DNA of 64,000 nt from Polaribacter reichenbachii. GTDB taxonomy: Bacteria; Bacteroidota; Bacteroidia; Flavobacteriales; Flavobacteriaceae. Location of the stretch: positions 3,517,501 through 3,581,500 of the forward strand of contig NZ_CP019419.1 of NCBI RefSeq assembly GCF_001975665.1, read 5' to 3'. Numbering within the stretch: the first letter of the stretch is position 1; each line of letters starts with the position of its first letter. Positions 8,864 to 18,728 of the stretch are shown here, piece by piece. The notes beneath the pieces were generated by a model, which saw nothing but the letters and a program-made list of their open reading frames with translations, was not told the origin of the DNA and did no database searches. Both the position numbers and the translations under genes were made by a program.

Positions 8864-9643
8864 TTATAAATTATTAGCTTCTGCAATTAACTCAGCAATA
8901 TCCTTTACAACTACTTCTGCCTCTTTTTCCTTAAATTTAATTCCATCTGTCATCATAGTATTACAATATGGGCAACCTGTAGCTATAATATTAGGATTGG
9001 TTTTTAAAGCATCTTCTGTTCTTAAAACATTAACTTCTTTATTACCTGGCTCAGCATCTTTAAACATTTGTGCACCTCCTGCACCACAGCATAAAGCAGT
9101 TTCTTTATGACGTTTCATTTCTGTTAAATTAACACCTAACCTTCTTATTAAATCTCGTGGAGACTCATAAACTTCGTTAGCTCTACCTAAATAACAAGGA
9201 TCGTGAAACGTTACTCTTTTTCCTTTTAATGAAGTATTATCTATATTTAAACGCCCCTCAGATATTAAATTTTGAATAAATTGTGTGTGATGATAAACCT
9301 CATATTTACCACCTAAAGACGGATATTCATTTTTTAGAGTATTAAATGAATGCGGATCGCATGTCACTATTTTTTTAATTTCATAACCATTTAAAACCTC
9401 TATATTCATCATTGCTTGCATTTGAAACAAAAACTCATTTCCTGCTCTTTTTGCTGCATCTCCTGTAGAAGTTTCTTCGGTACCTAAAACTGCAAAATCT
9501 ACATTAGCTTGATGTAATATTTTAACAAAAGCTCTACTTATTTTTTTTGCTCTATCATCATAACTTCCTGCAGCACCAACCCAAAACAACACTTCTGGTT
9601 GTTTGCCTTGAGCCATCATATCTGCCATTGTTGGTACGTTCAT
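8864..9643 (-). CDS. CCG-domain iron-sulfur protein (HdrB/LutA/GlpC-like)
   Basis: 259 residues. Cysteines typical of CCG domains are C95 (CDPHSF), C150 (HDPCYLGR), C185-C186 (CCGAGG), C224 and C227 (GCPYCNTM). Only one full CCG repeat has the complete double-cysteine form; the first block retains mainly C95. Such subunits bind a [4Fe-4S] or noncubane cluster and act in electron transfer with a dicluster ferredoxin partner, which here is the next gene upstream on the same strand. Likely partner in a membrane redox complex feeding or draining the menaquinone pool; the substrate is not known. Confidence 0.8.
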   Translation of the reverse strand: MNVPTMADMMAQGKQPEVLFWVGAAGSYDDRAKKISRAFVKILHQANVDFAVLGTEETSTGDAAKRAGNEFLFQMQAMMNIEVLNGYEIKKIVTCDPHSFNTLKNEYPSLGGKYEVYHHTQFIQNLISEGRLNIDNTSLKGKRVTFHDPCYLGRANEVYESPRDLIRRLGVNLTEMKRHKETALCCGAGGAQMFKDAEPGNKEVNVLRTEDALKTNPNIIATGCPYCNTMMTDGIKFKEKEAEVVVKDIAELIAEANNL

Positions 9644-9722
9644 TTCTTTAGTTTTTAGTGTTAAATTTTGAGTGTTTAGTTATTTAAACTAATAATTAAA
9701 AACTTAAAATTAAAAATTAATC

Positions 9723-11039
9723 TTACTCTTCGTTTGCCCAGTTTAATCTGTCTTGTTGATTGTATTGCCAAGGAGCTCCATTATTTTCAACATTTGTCAT
9801 CATCATATTTAATTCTTGTGGTGCAGCACTTTGCTCCATAACTAAATATCTTCTCATATCCATAATAATCGATAATGGATCTATATTTACAGGGCATTCT
9901 TCTACACAAGCATTACAACTTGTACACGCCCAAAGTTCTTCTGGAGAAATATAATCGTTTAATAATTGCTTGTTATCATCAACAAAAACACCATTATTAG
10001 TATCTATATTTCTACCCACTTCTTCTAAACGATCTCTTGTATCCATCATAATTTTACGAGGAGATAGTTTTTTACCCGTTAAGTTTGCAGGGCAAGAAGA
10101 TGTACATCTACCACATTCTGTACAAGTATAAGCGTTTAATAATTGTACCCAATTTAAATCTGTAACATCAGATGCTCCAAATTTTTCTGGTACAGTTTCT
10201 TCTGCTCCCTCTTCTGGCATTGCATAAGGATCTGCATCAGGATCCATCATTAATTTAACTTCGTTGGTAACTGACTCTAAATTATTAAATTGTCCTTTCG
10301 GATTTAAGTTTGCAAAATAGGTATTTGGAAAAGCAAGTAAAATATGTAAATGCTTAGAATAATATAGATAATTTAAAAACACTAAAATTCCTAAAATATG
10401 AATCCACCAAGCTGTTCTTTCTATTGCGTGAATTGTATCAGCAGAAAAACCATCAAACAAAGGTGTTATAAATTGACTGATAGGATTTCCGATTCCTGCT
10501 TGTTGAAAAGTTGGATCTGTAGCATTCATCACCAAAAATAACGTCATTAAAACCATTTCAAAATAAAGGATATAATTTCCATCATTTTTTGGCCAACCTT
10601 TCATTTCTTTACTTAAAAAACGCTTAATATTCGATACATTTCTACGTAACCAAAAAATAACTACAGCTACAAAAACTAAAGCAGCTAAAATTTCGAAAGT
10701 ACCAATTAAAAATCCATAAAAAGCATCGCCTAAAACACCAAGAAAAATTCTGTGTGTACCAAAAATACCATCAATAATAATTTCTAAAACCTCGATATTT
10801 ATAATTATAAAACCTACATAAACAATAATATGTAAGAATCCAGAAAAAGGTCTTTTTACCATTTTAGATTGTCCAAGCGCAATCATCATCATATTTTTTA
10901 AACGTTCAGATTTTCTGTCTGTTCTGTTTACATCTTTCCCTAATTTTATGTTTCTTGATAGTTTTTTGATATTCATCACAAAAAAACCAATACCTGCTAT
11001 TAAGGCGATGATAAAAAATATGTTTGTTAAATATTGCAT
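9723..11039 (-). CDS. Membrane 4Fe-4S dicluster protein (HdrC/NarI-like fusion)
   Basis: 438 residues. The first 240 or so hold about six membrane segments with histidines suitable for haem (H70, H204, H214, H230, H232), as in NarI-type quinone-linked subunits. The rest has two ferredoxin motifs: C306, C309, C312, C316 (CTECGRCTSSCP) and C372, C375, C378, C382 (CTSCNACVEECP). With the CCG protein downstream it forms the usual two-gene flavobacterial membrane redox unit. Haem binding is inferred from position only. The gap to the partner is 79 bases. Confidence 0.82.
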   Translation of the reverse strand: MQYLTNIFFIIALIAGIGFFVMNIKKLSRNIKLGKDVNRTDRKSERLKNMMMIALGQSKMVKRPFSGFLHIIVYVGFIIINIEVLEIIIDGIFGTHRIFLGVLGDAFYGFLIGTFEILAALVFVAVVIFWLRRNVSNIKRFLSKEMKGWPKNDGNYILYFEMVLMTLFLVMNATDPTFQQAGIGNPISQFITPLFDGFSADTIHAIERTAWWIHILGILVFLNYLYYSKHLHILLAFPNTYFANLNPKGQFNNLESVTNEVKLMMDPDADPYAMPEEGAEETVPEKFGASDVTDLNWVQLLNAYTCTECGRCTSSCPANLTGKKLSPRKIMMDTRDRLEEVGRNIDTNNGVFVDDNKQLLNDYISPEELWACTSCNACVEECPVNIDPLSIIMDMRRYLVMEQSAAPQELNMMMTNVENNGAPWQYNQQDRLNWANEE

Positions 11040-11065
11040 TCTATATAAATTAAATTAATGTAACG

Positions 11066-12034
11066 TTATTCTTTGATAAACAACAAACTATCTGGTGGTG
11101 TTGGAACGTATTCTTTAGGCTTTTTACCAAATAAAGAAAAGTGAACATATCTCTTAGGATTTGTTTTTAGATCTCTTAATAACTGTTCTAATTCTTTTGA
11201 TGCTGCTGTCATATTATTATACAAATCATCATCACTAATTAATCGACCAATTGTACCATCTGTAGAGTTTATTTTTTTAGACAACTCATTAAAATTATCT
11301 ACTGCATTTTCTGCTTTTTGTACAATTTGATTAAAGTTAACGGTAGTTAAACTATCTGCCAATTTATTTAAATTACCAGTAATGTTTTTGGCATTCTCTA
11401 AAGTTATTTTTATGTTTTCTTGATTATCAGAAACCATATAATTCACAGATTTAACAGCTTGTCTTAACTCATAAATTGTTGCTGCTAAATTGGTGACAGA
11501 AGAATTAATACCTGTAATAGTTTCATCATTCAAGACTTTATTTATACCGCTAAATAAAGTATCTGCTCTAACAATAACTTTTTCTAATTTTGTTTGTAAA
11601 GGATCTAACCTTTCACCTATAGAAGTTAACAGACCAGCTTTTATTTCTCCTTGTAAAGTATCTAAAGTAACTGCAAGTTCACCTTCATAACTTGGTATAA
11701 TTGCTAAATTAGAACCAGATAATGGGTTTGGTGAATATATTTTTACGATACTTTCTTTAGAAAATTCAATGTCATTTTCTAAAGAAAATCTCACAACTAA
11801 TTTTCCTTTTTTATTAGGATCTTGGTTAAAATTAATATCTTCTACTTGCCCTACTTTTAAACCATTAATTGTTACTAAACTAGCTTCTGTTAAGCCACCA
11901 ACATTATTATATTCTACAATAAACTCTCTTGCTGAGGGTGAAAAAACATCGTGACCTTTTAAAAAATTATAGCCCCAAATAAACGCGACTACTATTAAAA
12001 TAGCTATAATACCTGTTTTTAATTCTTTTGACAT
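11066..12034 (-). CDS. MCE-domain protein, MlaD-like
   Basis: 322 residues. One membrane anchor (about 6-22) precedes an MCE domain at about 36-115: 'REFIVEYNNVGGLTEASLVTINGLKVGQVEDI' and 'VRFSLENDIEFSKESIVKIYSPNPLSGSNLAII'. After it comes a long alpha-helical stretch (about 135-270). This is the substrate-binding ring subunit of an ABC lipid importer of the Mla type. MlaE (permease) and MlaF (ATPase) are not in the window, so it works with genes elsewhere. It sits between the amidase and the Fe-S pair on the minus strand. Confidence 0.85.
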   Translation of the reverse strand: MSKELKTGIIAILIVVAFIWGYNFLKGHDVFSPSAREFIVEYNNVGGLTEASLVTINGLKVGQVEDINFNQDPNKKGKLVVRFSLENDIEFSKESIVKIYSPNPLSGSNLAIIPSYEGELAVTLDTLQGEIKAGLLTSIGERLDPLQTKLEKVIVRADTLFSGINKVLNDETITGINSSVTNLAATIYELRQAVKSVNYMVSDNQENIKITLENAKNITGNLNKLADSLTTVNFNQIVQKAENAVDNFNELSKKINSTDGTIGRLISDDDLYNNMTAASKELEQLLRDLKTNPKRYVHFSLFGKKPKEYVPTPPDSLLFIKE

Positions 12035-12088
12035 AAATGAATATTTACTAACAATATTACTAATTATTTTTGGTTACTGCCACCAAAA

Positions 12089-13186
12089 CTAGTTCATTTT
12101 ATACACATCTTTTACAGCAACTTTTTCTCCATTTTTAAAAGCCACCATAAAAGCAGATTTGTATCCTTTTTGTTTTGCAGTTTTTAACGCTTGCTGTGCA
12201 TTTTTATAAGAAGATGTAACTCCGTAATAATATTTATAATAGCTACCAACTTTTACTCTTTGCACATTTTTTAATCCTTTAAAATTATAAGATTTTGTAG
12301 GTATTTTATTTTTACCAGAAGCAATTTGTATTTTAAATTCTACAACCTCAAGATTACTAGATTCTATAATTTGTTCGCCAACTGTATTTAATTTTAGGTT
12401 ATTAATGTATATCTTAATGGCATCTACAATTGCCTTCCCCATTTGTTGTTGCCCCTTAGAAGAGTTTAAATATCTACCTTCGTTTCTATTGGTTAAAAAA
12501 CCCAATTCTACCAAAACACTTGGCATTATAGTTTCTCTTAAAACTTGAAAATTATCTTGTTTAACTTTCCTATTATTCCTTCTTAGCTTATAAGCAAAGT
12601 TATTCTGAATTAAACTGGCAATTTCTAAGCTTTTATCGAGGTTTTCTTCTTGTAAAAGCGATAAACCAATTACAGATTCAGCAGAATTAGAATCAAAGCC
12701 CTCATATTTTTCTTGATAATTATCTTCGTATAATAATATGGAAGCATTTTCTCTTTTAGCTATTTCTAAGTTTTTTTTATTACCTCTTAACCCTAAAACA
12801 AAAGTACCTGCTCCATAAGCATTAGAAGTATGAGAATCGCAATGAATAGACACAAACAAATCTGCTTTAGCTGTGTTTGCTATTTCACCTCTTTTCCATA
12901 AATCTGGATAAGTATCTGTTTTTCTTGTATATATTACCTTAATATCTTTTTCTTTGGATAAACTCTTACCTACTATTAAAGCTACCTTTAAAGCAATATC
13001 TTTTTCTTTATATCCATTTCCTAAATTTCCTGGATCTTTACCTCCATGTCCAGCATCTAAAACAATAGTATAAACCTTTTGTGCGTTTATTACAGATGAT
13101 GAACAAAAAATAGACAAAAGAATTACTAAAAAAAAGACATTTTTTAGTGTGGTACAAAATTTGTGGACTGGTAATTTATTCATCAA
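12089..13186 (-). CDS. N-acetylmuramoyl-L-alanine amidase (Amidase_3) with SPOR-like tail
   Basis: 365 residues. A signal peptide or anchor covers about 13-35. The Amidase_3 zinc site is visible: H47 in VLDAGHGGKDPG, E61, H115 in VSIHCDSH, and the catalytic glutamate in SVLVELGFLTN. The last 90 residues look like a SPOR-type or repeat domain ('FKIQIASGKNKIPTKS...GSYYKYYYGVTSSYKNAQQALKTAKQKGYKSAFMV'). It cuts stem peptides from glycan strands in the periplasm, at division by analogy with AmiC. Divergent from lptD across an 88-base gap. Confidence 0.9.
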   Translation of the reverse strand: MMNKLPVHKFCTTLKNVFFLVILLSIFCSSSVINAQKVYTIVLDAGHGGKDPGNLGNGYKEKDIALKVALIVGKSLSKEKDIKVIYTRKTDTYPDLWKRGEIANTAKADLFVSIHCDSHTSNAYGAGTFVLGLRGNKKNLEIAKRENASILLYEDNYQEKYEGFDSNSAESVIGLSLLQEENLDKSLEIASLIQNNFAYKLRRNNRKVKQDNFQVLRETIMPSVLVELGFLTNRNEGRYLNSSKGQQQMGKAIVDAIKIYINNLKLNTVGEQIIESSNLEVVEFKIQIASGKNKIPTKSYNFKGLKNVQRVKVGSYYKYYYGVTSSYKNAQQALKTAKQKGYKSAFMVAFKNGEKVAVKDVYKMN

Positions 13187-13212
13187 TAAAATTTAACTAA
13201 TTTTGGCTTCAT

Positions 13213-13220
13213 TAATTTTG
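13213..13220 (+). promoter_or_regulatory. -7 box (TAATTTTG) for lptD
   Basis: Exact match to TAnnTTTG, in the gap between amidase and lptD, 54 bases before the TTG start of lptD. It overlaps the leader of the divergent amidase promoter, so the two may interfere. Confidence 0.4.
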
Positions 13221-13254
13221 TGATTCAAATATTGAGCCATACTTTTACTCACTA

Positions 13255-13262
13255 CAAAAATA
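13255..13262 (-). promoter_or_regulatory. -7 box (TATTTTTG) for the amidase gene
   Basis: Minus-strand TATTTTTG matches TAnnTTTG, 68 bases before the amidase start. A TTTG lies about 15 bases upstream of it within the first codons of lptD, giving a possible though short-spaced -33 element. Confidence 0.4.
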
Positions 13263-13274
13263 GTATTTATAGCA

Positions 13275-15986
13275 TTGCAAACAAACCTATCATACTTACT
13301 TTTATTTTGCTGCTTATTTGTAGTAAAGATTAGTTTTTGTCAAGATATTAAATCGAACAAAAAGATTACGATTCCTACTGTTAAGAAAGATACAGTTAAT
13401 CCGAAGAAATTAGATTCTTTAAATTTTATTAAGAAGGATTCTACTTTTCAGATTAAAAAAGACAATTTACTTCAAAAAAATATCGATACAGTTGCAAACG
13501 ATTCTTTAAAACCTAAAGAAACAATCGATGATTTAATTGTACACGTTGCCAAAGATTACACCATACAGAATGCAAAAGACCAAACCATAACTTTATATAA
13601 TGAGGCAAATATTACTTATACAGATATTGATTTAAAAGCTGGTATTGTAATTATAGATTATAAAAAAAGCACCTTATTTGCTAAGGGAATAATAGACAGT
13701 ACTGGTTACACGCAAAGACCTGTTTTTAAACAAGGAGGCCAAGAATCTGAACAAGATTCTATTCTGTATAATTTTAAAAGCAAACGCGCTTTAATTTATG
13801 GTTTAAAAACAAAACAAGGTGAAATGTTTACCTATGGCGAAAAAACAAAACGAGTAAACGATTCCACAATTTACATCAGAAAAATAAAATTTACAACATC
13901 AGAAAAAAAAGTACCAGACTATTATATACGTACTGATAAAGCAAAATTAGTACCTGGTAAAAAAATAATTGTTGGGTTTAGTAACTTGGTTTTGGCAGAT
14001 GTACCTACACCACTTGTGTTGCCTTTTGCTTATTTTCCGATGACAGAAACAAGTACTTCTGGTTTCTTAATGCCTTCTTTTGATACAGGAAGTAGTAACA
14101 GAGGTGTTGGTTTACAAAATGGTGGTTATTATTTTGCCATAAATGATTATGTTGATTTAAATCTTACTGGTGATGCATGGGCAAATGGAAGTTGGGGAAT
14201 TAGAACCAACTCTAATTATGTAAAGCGTTACAGGTTTAGTGGAGTTTTTAGTTTCGATTTTGAGAATATTATAAGCGGAATTAGAGGTTTTGATGATTAT
14301 AGTAAAAGCAATAATTTTAATGTAAGATGGACACATAGTCAAGACTCAAAAGCGAGTCCTAATTCTAGGTTTTCTGCGTCTGTAAATTTAGGTAGTAGTA
14401 GCTTTTTTAGAGAATCACTAAACCAATATAATGTAGCACAAACACAAAATAACACTTTTAATTCATCTATAAATTATAGTAAAACTTTTGTTGGCACTCC
14501 TTTTAATATGGCTCTTACAGCTACACATCAACAAAACACAAATACAGAAAGTATTACAATGACATTGCCTTCTTTAACTTTGAATATGAATAGAGTTTAT
14601 CCTTTTCAAGGCAAAGGAGGAATAAAAAAGAATCCTATTCAAAAATTAGGTTTTAATTATAATATGCAAGGACAGTATTTAATTAACACCACAGATGATG
14701 AGTTTTTAACAAGTAAAATGTTTGAAACTGCTAGAGCTGGTGCACAACATAGCACAAGTACAAGCACCAATATAAAAGCTTTTAAATATTTTACATTATC
14801 ACCTAGTGCAAATTATGAAGAAACTTGGCAATTTGATTATATACAAAAAGTATATGACGAAACTAGCAATGTTGTAGTTACTGATACTTTAAGAGGCTTT
14901 AAAACGTATAGAGAATACAATATGGGTGTTAGTTTATCTACCAACATTTATGGTACGTTTAACTTTAAAAAAGGAAGATTAAAAGCTATTAGACACACGT
15001 TTAGACCTACTATTTCTTATTCTTATAGACCTGACTTTAAAGACAAATTTATTAAAGAAGTACAACAAAGTGCAGACCCAACTGACTTTCAGGAATATAC
15101 AATATTTGATCAAGGAATTTATGGTGCACCATCTTCTGGTTTAAGTAACTCTATAGGTATTTCTTTAAATAACGTTTTAGAAGCTAAAGTAGCCCCCAAA
15201 GACCCTGATAGTGATGAAGAAGATGAAAAAGTGATGCTTTTAAACAATTTAAACTTTAGTTCGTCTTATAATATTGCTGCGGATAGCTTACGTTGGTCTA
15301 ACGTTTCTTTTAATGCTGGTACACGTTTATTTAAAGATAAATTAGCTTTAAACTTTAATGGTTCTTTAGATCCTTATCAGGTGGTAGAAGTAAATGGTAG
15401 TGCAGTTAAAATTGATCAATTTAATTCTTTTCCAAGATTAACGAGTGCCAATTTAACCGCAAATTATTCTATTTCAAGTACTGATTTTGATAAATCGAAA
15501 GAGAATGATAAGGATAAAAATGGAAATGGCGCTAACAATCCTCCAGATACAATGGGTGCAAATATAGACCCAACAAATAATCAAGGAAGAAGAACCACAG
15601 CAAAAAATAATCAAGGAGAAACTAAAAAAACAGATTTATATAGAGCTAAAATACCTTGGTCTGTAAACTTAGTATATTCTGCTAATTATAGTAATAATGG
15701 TATAGATCCTGGAGAAGTTGGTGTGCATACTTTAGGTTTTAGTGGTAATATAGAATTATCGCCAAAATGGAAAGTTGGTTACTCTTCTGGTTACGATGTT
15801 AAAGGTGGTGCTTTCTCTTTCTCTAGATTTAATTTTACTAGAGATTTAGATAGTTGGCAGTTTAACTTTAACTGGGTTCCTTTTGGTACTAATTCTTCTT
15901 ATACCTTTTTTATAGGTGTAAAATCATCTACACTATCTGATTTAAAATGGGATAAAAATAAACCACCAGATAGAGTTTTATTTTAA
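13275..15986 (+). CDS. lptD: LPS-assembly outer-membrane protein LptD-like
   Basis: 903 residues. The TTG start gives a signal peptide (MQTNLSYLLLFCCLFVVKISFC|Q). An OstA-like beta-jellyroll follows at about 90-250 ('YTIQNAKDQTITLYNEANITYTDIDLKAGIVIID...'), then the 'PLVLPFAYFPMTETSTSGFLMPSF' stretch typical of LptD, and then a long barrel of alternating strands ending in phenylalanine, as outer-membrane barrels do. It inserts LPS in the outer leaflet. A low-complexity Asp/Asn/Lys loop sits near residues 740-795. LptE is not next to it. The start is fixed by the need for the signal peptide. Confidence 0.88.
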   Translation: MQTNLSYLLLFCCLFVVKISFCQDIKSNKKITIPTVKKDTVNPKKLDSLNFIKKDSTFQIKKDNLLQKNIDTVANDSLKPKETIDDLIVHVAKDYTIQNAKDQTITLYNEANITYTDIDLKAGIVIIDYKKSTLFAKGIIDSTGYTQRPVFKQGGQESEQDSILYNFKSKRALIYGLKTKQGEMFTYGEKTKRVNDSTIYIRKIKFTTSEKKVPDYYIRTDKAKLVPGKKIIVGFSNLVLADVPTPLVLPFAYFPMTETSTSGFLMPSFDTGSSNRGVGLQNGGYYFAINDYVDLNLTGDAWANGSWGIRTNSNYVKRYRFSGVFSFDFENIISGIRGFDDYSKSNNFNVRWTHSQDSKASPNSRFSASVNLGSSSFFRESLNQYNVAQTQNNTFNSSINYSKTFVGTPFNMALTATHQQNTNTESITMTLPSLTLNMNRVYPFQGKGGIKKNPIQKLGFNYNMQGQYLINTTDDEFLTSKMFETARAGAQHSTSTSTNIKAFKYFTLSPSANYEETWQFDYIQKVYDETSNVVVTDTLRGFKTYREYNMGVSLSTNIYGTFNFKKGRLKAIRHTFRPTISYSYRPDFKDKFIKEVQQSADPTDFQEYTIFDQGIYGAPSSGLSNSIGISLNNVLEAKVAPKDPDSDEEDEKVMLLNNLNFSSSYNIAADSLRWSNVSFNAGTRLFKDKLALNFNGSLDPYQVVEVNGSAVKIDQFNSFPRLTSANLTANYSISSTDFDKSKENDKDKNGNGANNPPDTMGANIDPTNNQGRRTTAKNNQGETKKTDLYRAKIPWSVNLVYSANYSNNGIDPGEVGVHTLGFSGNIELSPKWKVGYSSGYDVKGGAFSFSRFNFTRDLDSWQFNFNWVPFGTNSSYTFFIGVKSSTLSDLKWDKNKPPDRVLF

Positions 15987-16068
15987 TTTCTGATAAATTA
16001 CTTCTTCAAAAACTATTAATATAATACCTATTTAAATTTATGTTTAAATAAATTAAACCTACAAAAAA

Positions 16069-16449
16069 ATGAAAAAAATAATCACAACTAAAAATGCTCC
16101 TGCTCCTATTGGACCATACAATCAGGCTGTTTTAAGCGGAAATACTTTATATACATCAGGCCAAATAGCAATTAACCCAGAAAGTGGTGAATTAGTTTTA
16201 GATTCTATAGAAAATGAAACCAAGCAAGTAATGGAAAACGTAAAAGCAGTTTTAGATGCTGCTGATATGACTTTTGATGATGTAATTAAAACATCTATTT
16301 TTATTGCTGATATGCATCAATTTGCTAAAATTAATACTGTTTATGGTAGCTATTTTAATGAAGAAACTGCACCAGCAAGAGAAACTGTAGAAGTGGCTAA
16401 TTTGCCAAAATTTGTAAACGTAGAAATTAGCGTTATTGCTGTTAAATAG
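16069..16449 (+). CDS. ridA: RidA-family reactive-imine deaminase
   Basis: 126 residues, the family's usual length. Hallmarks are 'APAPIGPYNQAVLSGNTLYTSGQIAINPESGEL' at the start, the 'IFIADMHQFAKINTVYGSYF' stretch, arginine in 'APARETVEVANLP' that binds the carboxylate, and the final 'VEISVIAVK'. It hydrolyses enamine and imine by-products of PLP enzymes in the cytosol, as a trimer. Single gene, 83 bases after lptD, followed by a 7-mer tandem repeat and a hairpin terminator. Confidence 0.95.
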   Translation: MKKIITTKNAPAPIGPYNQAVLSGNTLYTSGQIAINPESGELVLDSIENETKQVMENVKAVLDAADMTFDDVIKTSIFIADMHQFAKINTVYGSYFNEETAPARETVEVANLPKFVNVEISVIAVK

Positions 16450-16496
16450 TGTTCGGTGTTCGGTGTTCGGTGTTCGGTGTTCGGTGTTCGGTGTTC
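16450..16496. repeat. Tandem 7-mer repeat, unit TGTTCGG, 6.7 copies
   Basis: 47 bases of unbroken TGTTCGG repeats start one base after the ridA stop codon and end 7 bases before the terminator stem. Every copy is identical, so the array is young or kept uniform by slippage. It is in the 3' untranslated part of ridA. The unit is richer in G+C than the region around it. Confidence 0.97.
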
Positions 16497-16503
16497 AAAA
16501 CTA

Positions 16504-16539
16504 AAAAAACCTGATAGAAATTCATCTATCAGGTTTTTT
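16504..16539. terminator. Bidirectional hairpin terminator between ridA and gap
   Basis: Stem AAAAAACCTGATAG (16504-16517) pairs perfectly with CTATCAGGTTTTTT (16526-16539) around an eight-base loop. Both strands read a T-tract after the stem, so it can end ridA on the plus strand and pfkA-gap on the minus strand. Confidence 0.93.
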
Positions 16540-16559
16540 ATTATATAAAAATTTTGTTC

Positions 16560-17573
<1,014 letters not shown>

Positions 17574-17576
17574 TTA

Positions 17577-18560
17577 TTATACAGACATTATATCTGATAC
17601 TCTTATTAATTCTTTATTTATTTTTGATTGTCCTTTAATCGCTTTTTCTAAAGGAGTTACTGCAATTTTATCGCTAATTAAACCTACCATTAAATTAGAT
17701 TTACCATCAATTAAGCTTTCTACAGCACTTACCCCCATTCTACTTGCTAAAACACGATCGAAACAAGAAGGAGAACCTCCTCTTTGCATATGTCCTAAAA
17801 CAGATACTCTTACTTCGTATTCTGGTAAATGTTCGTTTACATAATCTTTTAATTCGAATACGTTTTTACCTGTTTTATCGCCTTCTGCAACAATTACTAT
17901 ACTAGAAGATTTACCAGATTGTTTACTTCTTCTTAAAGATTCTAATAAACGTTCTAATCCTAAATCTTCTTCAGGTATTAAAATTTCTTCAGCTCCTGCT
18001 CCCACACCAACATTTAATGCGATATGCCCAACATCTCTACCCATTACTTCTACAAAAAATAATCTGTTATGAGAAGATGCTGTATCTCTAATTTTATCGA
18101 TAACATCTACAACAGTATTTAATGTAGTATCGTAACCTAGTGTATGAGAAGTACCTTCTATATCATTATCTATAGTTCCTGGAATACCCATTACTGGAAA
18201 ACCAAATTCTTGGTTAAAAATTAAAGCTCCAGTAAAACTACCATCACCTCCAATTACTACAAAAGCATCTATGTTTGCTTTCTTTAATTGATCATAAGCT
18301 TTCTGTCTACCTTCTTTGGTCATAAATTCTTTAGACCTTGCAGATTTTAAGAAAGTTCCTCCTTTATTGATTATACCTTTTACACTACGTGCATTTAACT
18401 CAATAAAATCGCCCTCGATCATACCTTGATAACCTCTGTAAATACCTGCGCATTCTATTTTATAAAAAGCACATGTTCTTACAACCGATCTAATTGCTGC
18501 GTTCATCCCTGGAGAATCTCCTCCAGATGTCATGACTCCTATTTTTTTTATTTTTCCCAT
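17577..18560 (-). CDS. pfkA: 6-Phosphofructokinase, ATP-dependent
   Basis: 327 residues. Motifs: TSGGDSPGMNAAIR (11-24), GGDGSFTGA, and the catalytic PGTIDNDIEGT with the aspartate that activates the 1-OH of fructose 6-phosphate. The glycine-aspartate pair 'GGDGS' after the ATP site marks ATP rather than pyrophosphate use. It phosphorylates fructose 6-phosphate in the cytosol and is upstream of gap in a two-gene operon. Confidence 0.96.
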   Translation of the reverse strand: MGKIKKIGVMTSGGDSPGMNAAIRSVVRTCAFYKIECAGIYRGYQGMIEGDFIELNARSVKGIINKGGTFLKSARSKEFMTKEGRQKAYDQLKKANIDAFVVIGGDGSFTGALIFNQEFGFPVMGIPGTIDNDIEGTSHTLGYDTTLNTVVDVIDKIRDTASSHNRLFFVEVMGRDVGHIALNVGVGAGAEEILIPEEDLGLERLLESLRRSKQSGKSSSIVIVAEGDKTGKNVFELKDYVNEHLPEYEVRVSVLGHMQRGGSPSCFDRVLASRMGVSAVESLIDGKSNLMVGLISDKIAVTPLEKAIKGQSKINKELIRVSDIMSV

Positions 18561-18728
18561 AATTTATGATGTAAAAATACTCCTTTTTAATGACTTAAAA
18601 TAATAAAGTTACGAAAACGTTATAGCCTTAAATCCCCTTGTTTTACAAGGAAAATTAAAGGTTTTGGCGCGAAATCGTTTTCATTTTTTTGATATCTAAT
18701 TGTTATAAAATCTTTACAGAAATGTTAA

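Noticed and set aside
16450..16496. CRISPR array
   Set aside because: Seven-base units without spacers and no cas genes; a simple tandem repeat.
18636..18650. Terminator CCTTGTTTTACAAGG between tamB and pfkA
   Set aside because: Short stem and no T-tract on either strand; kept only as a weak hairpin.
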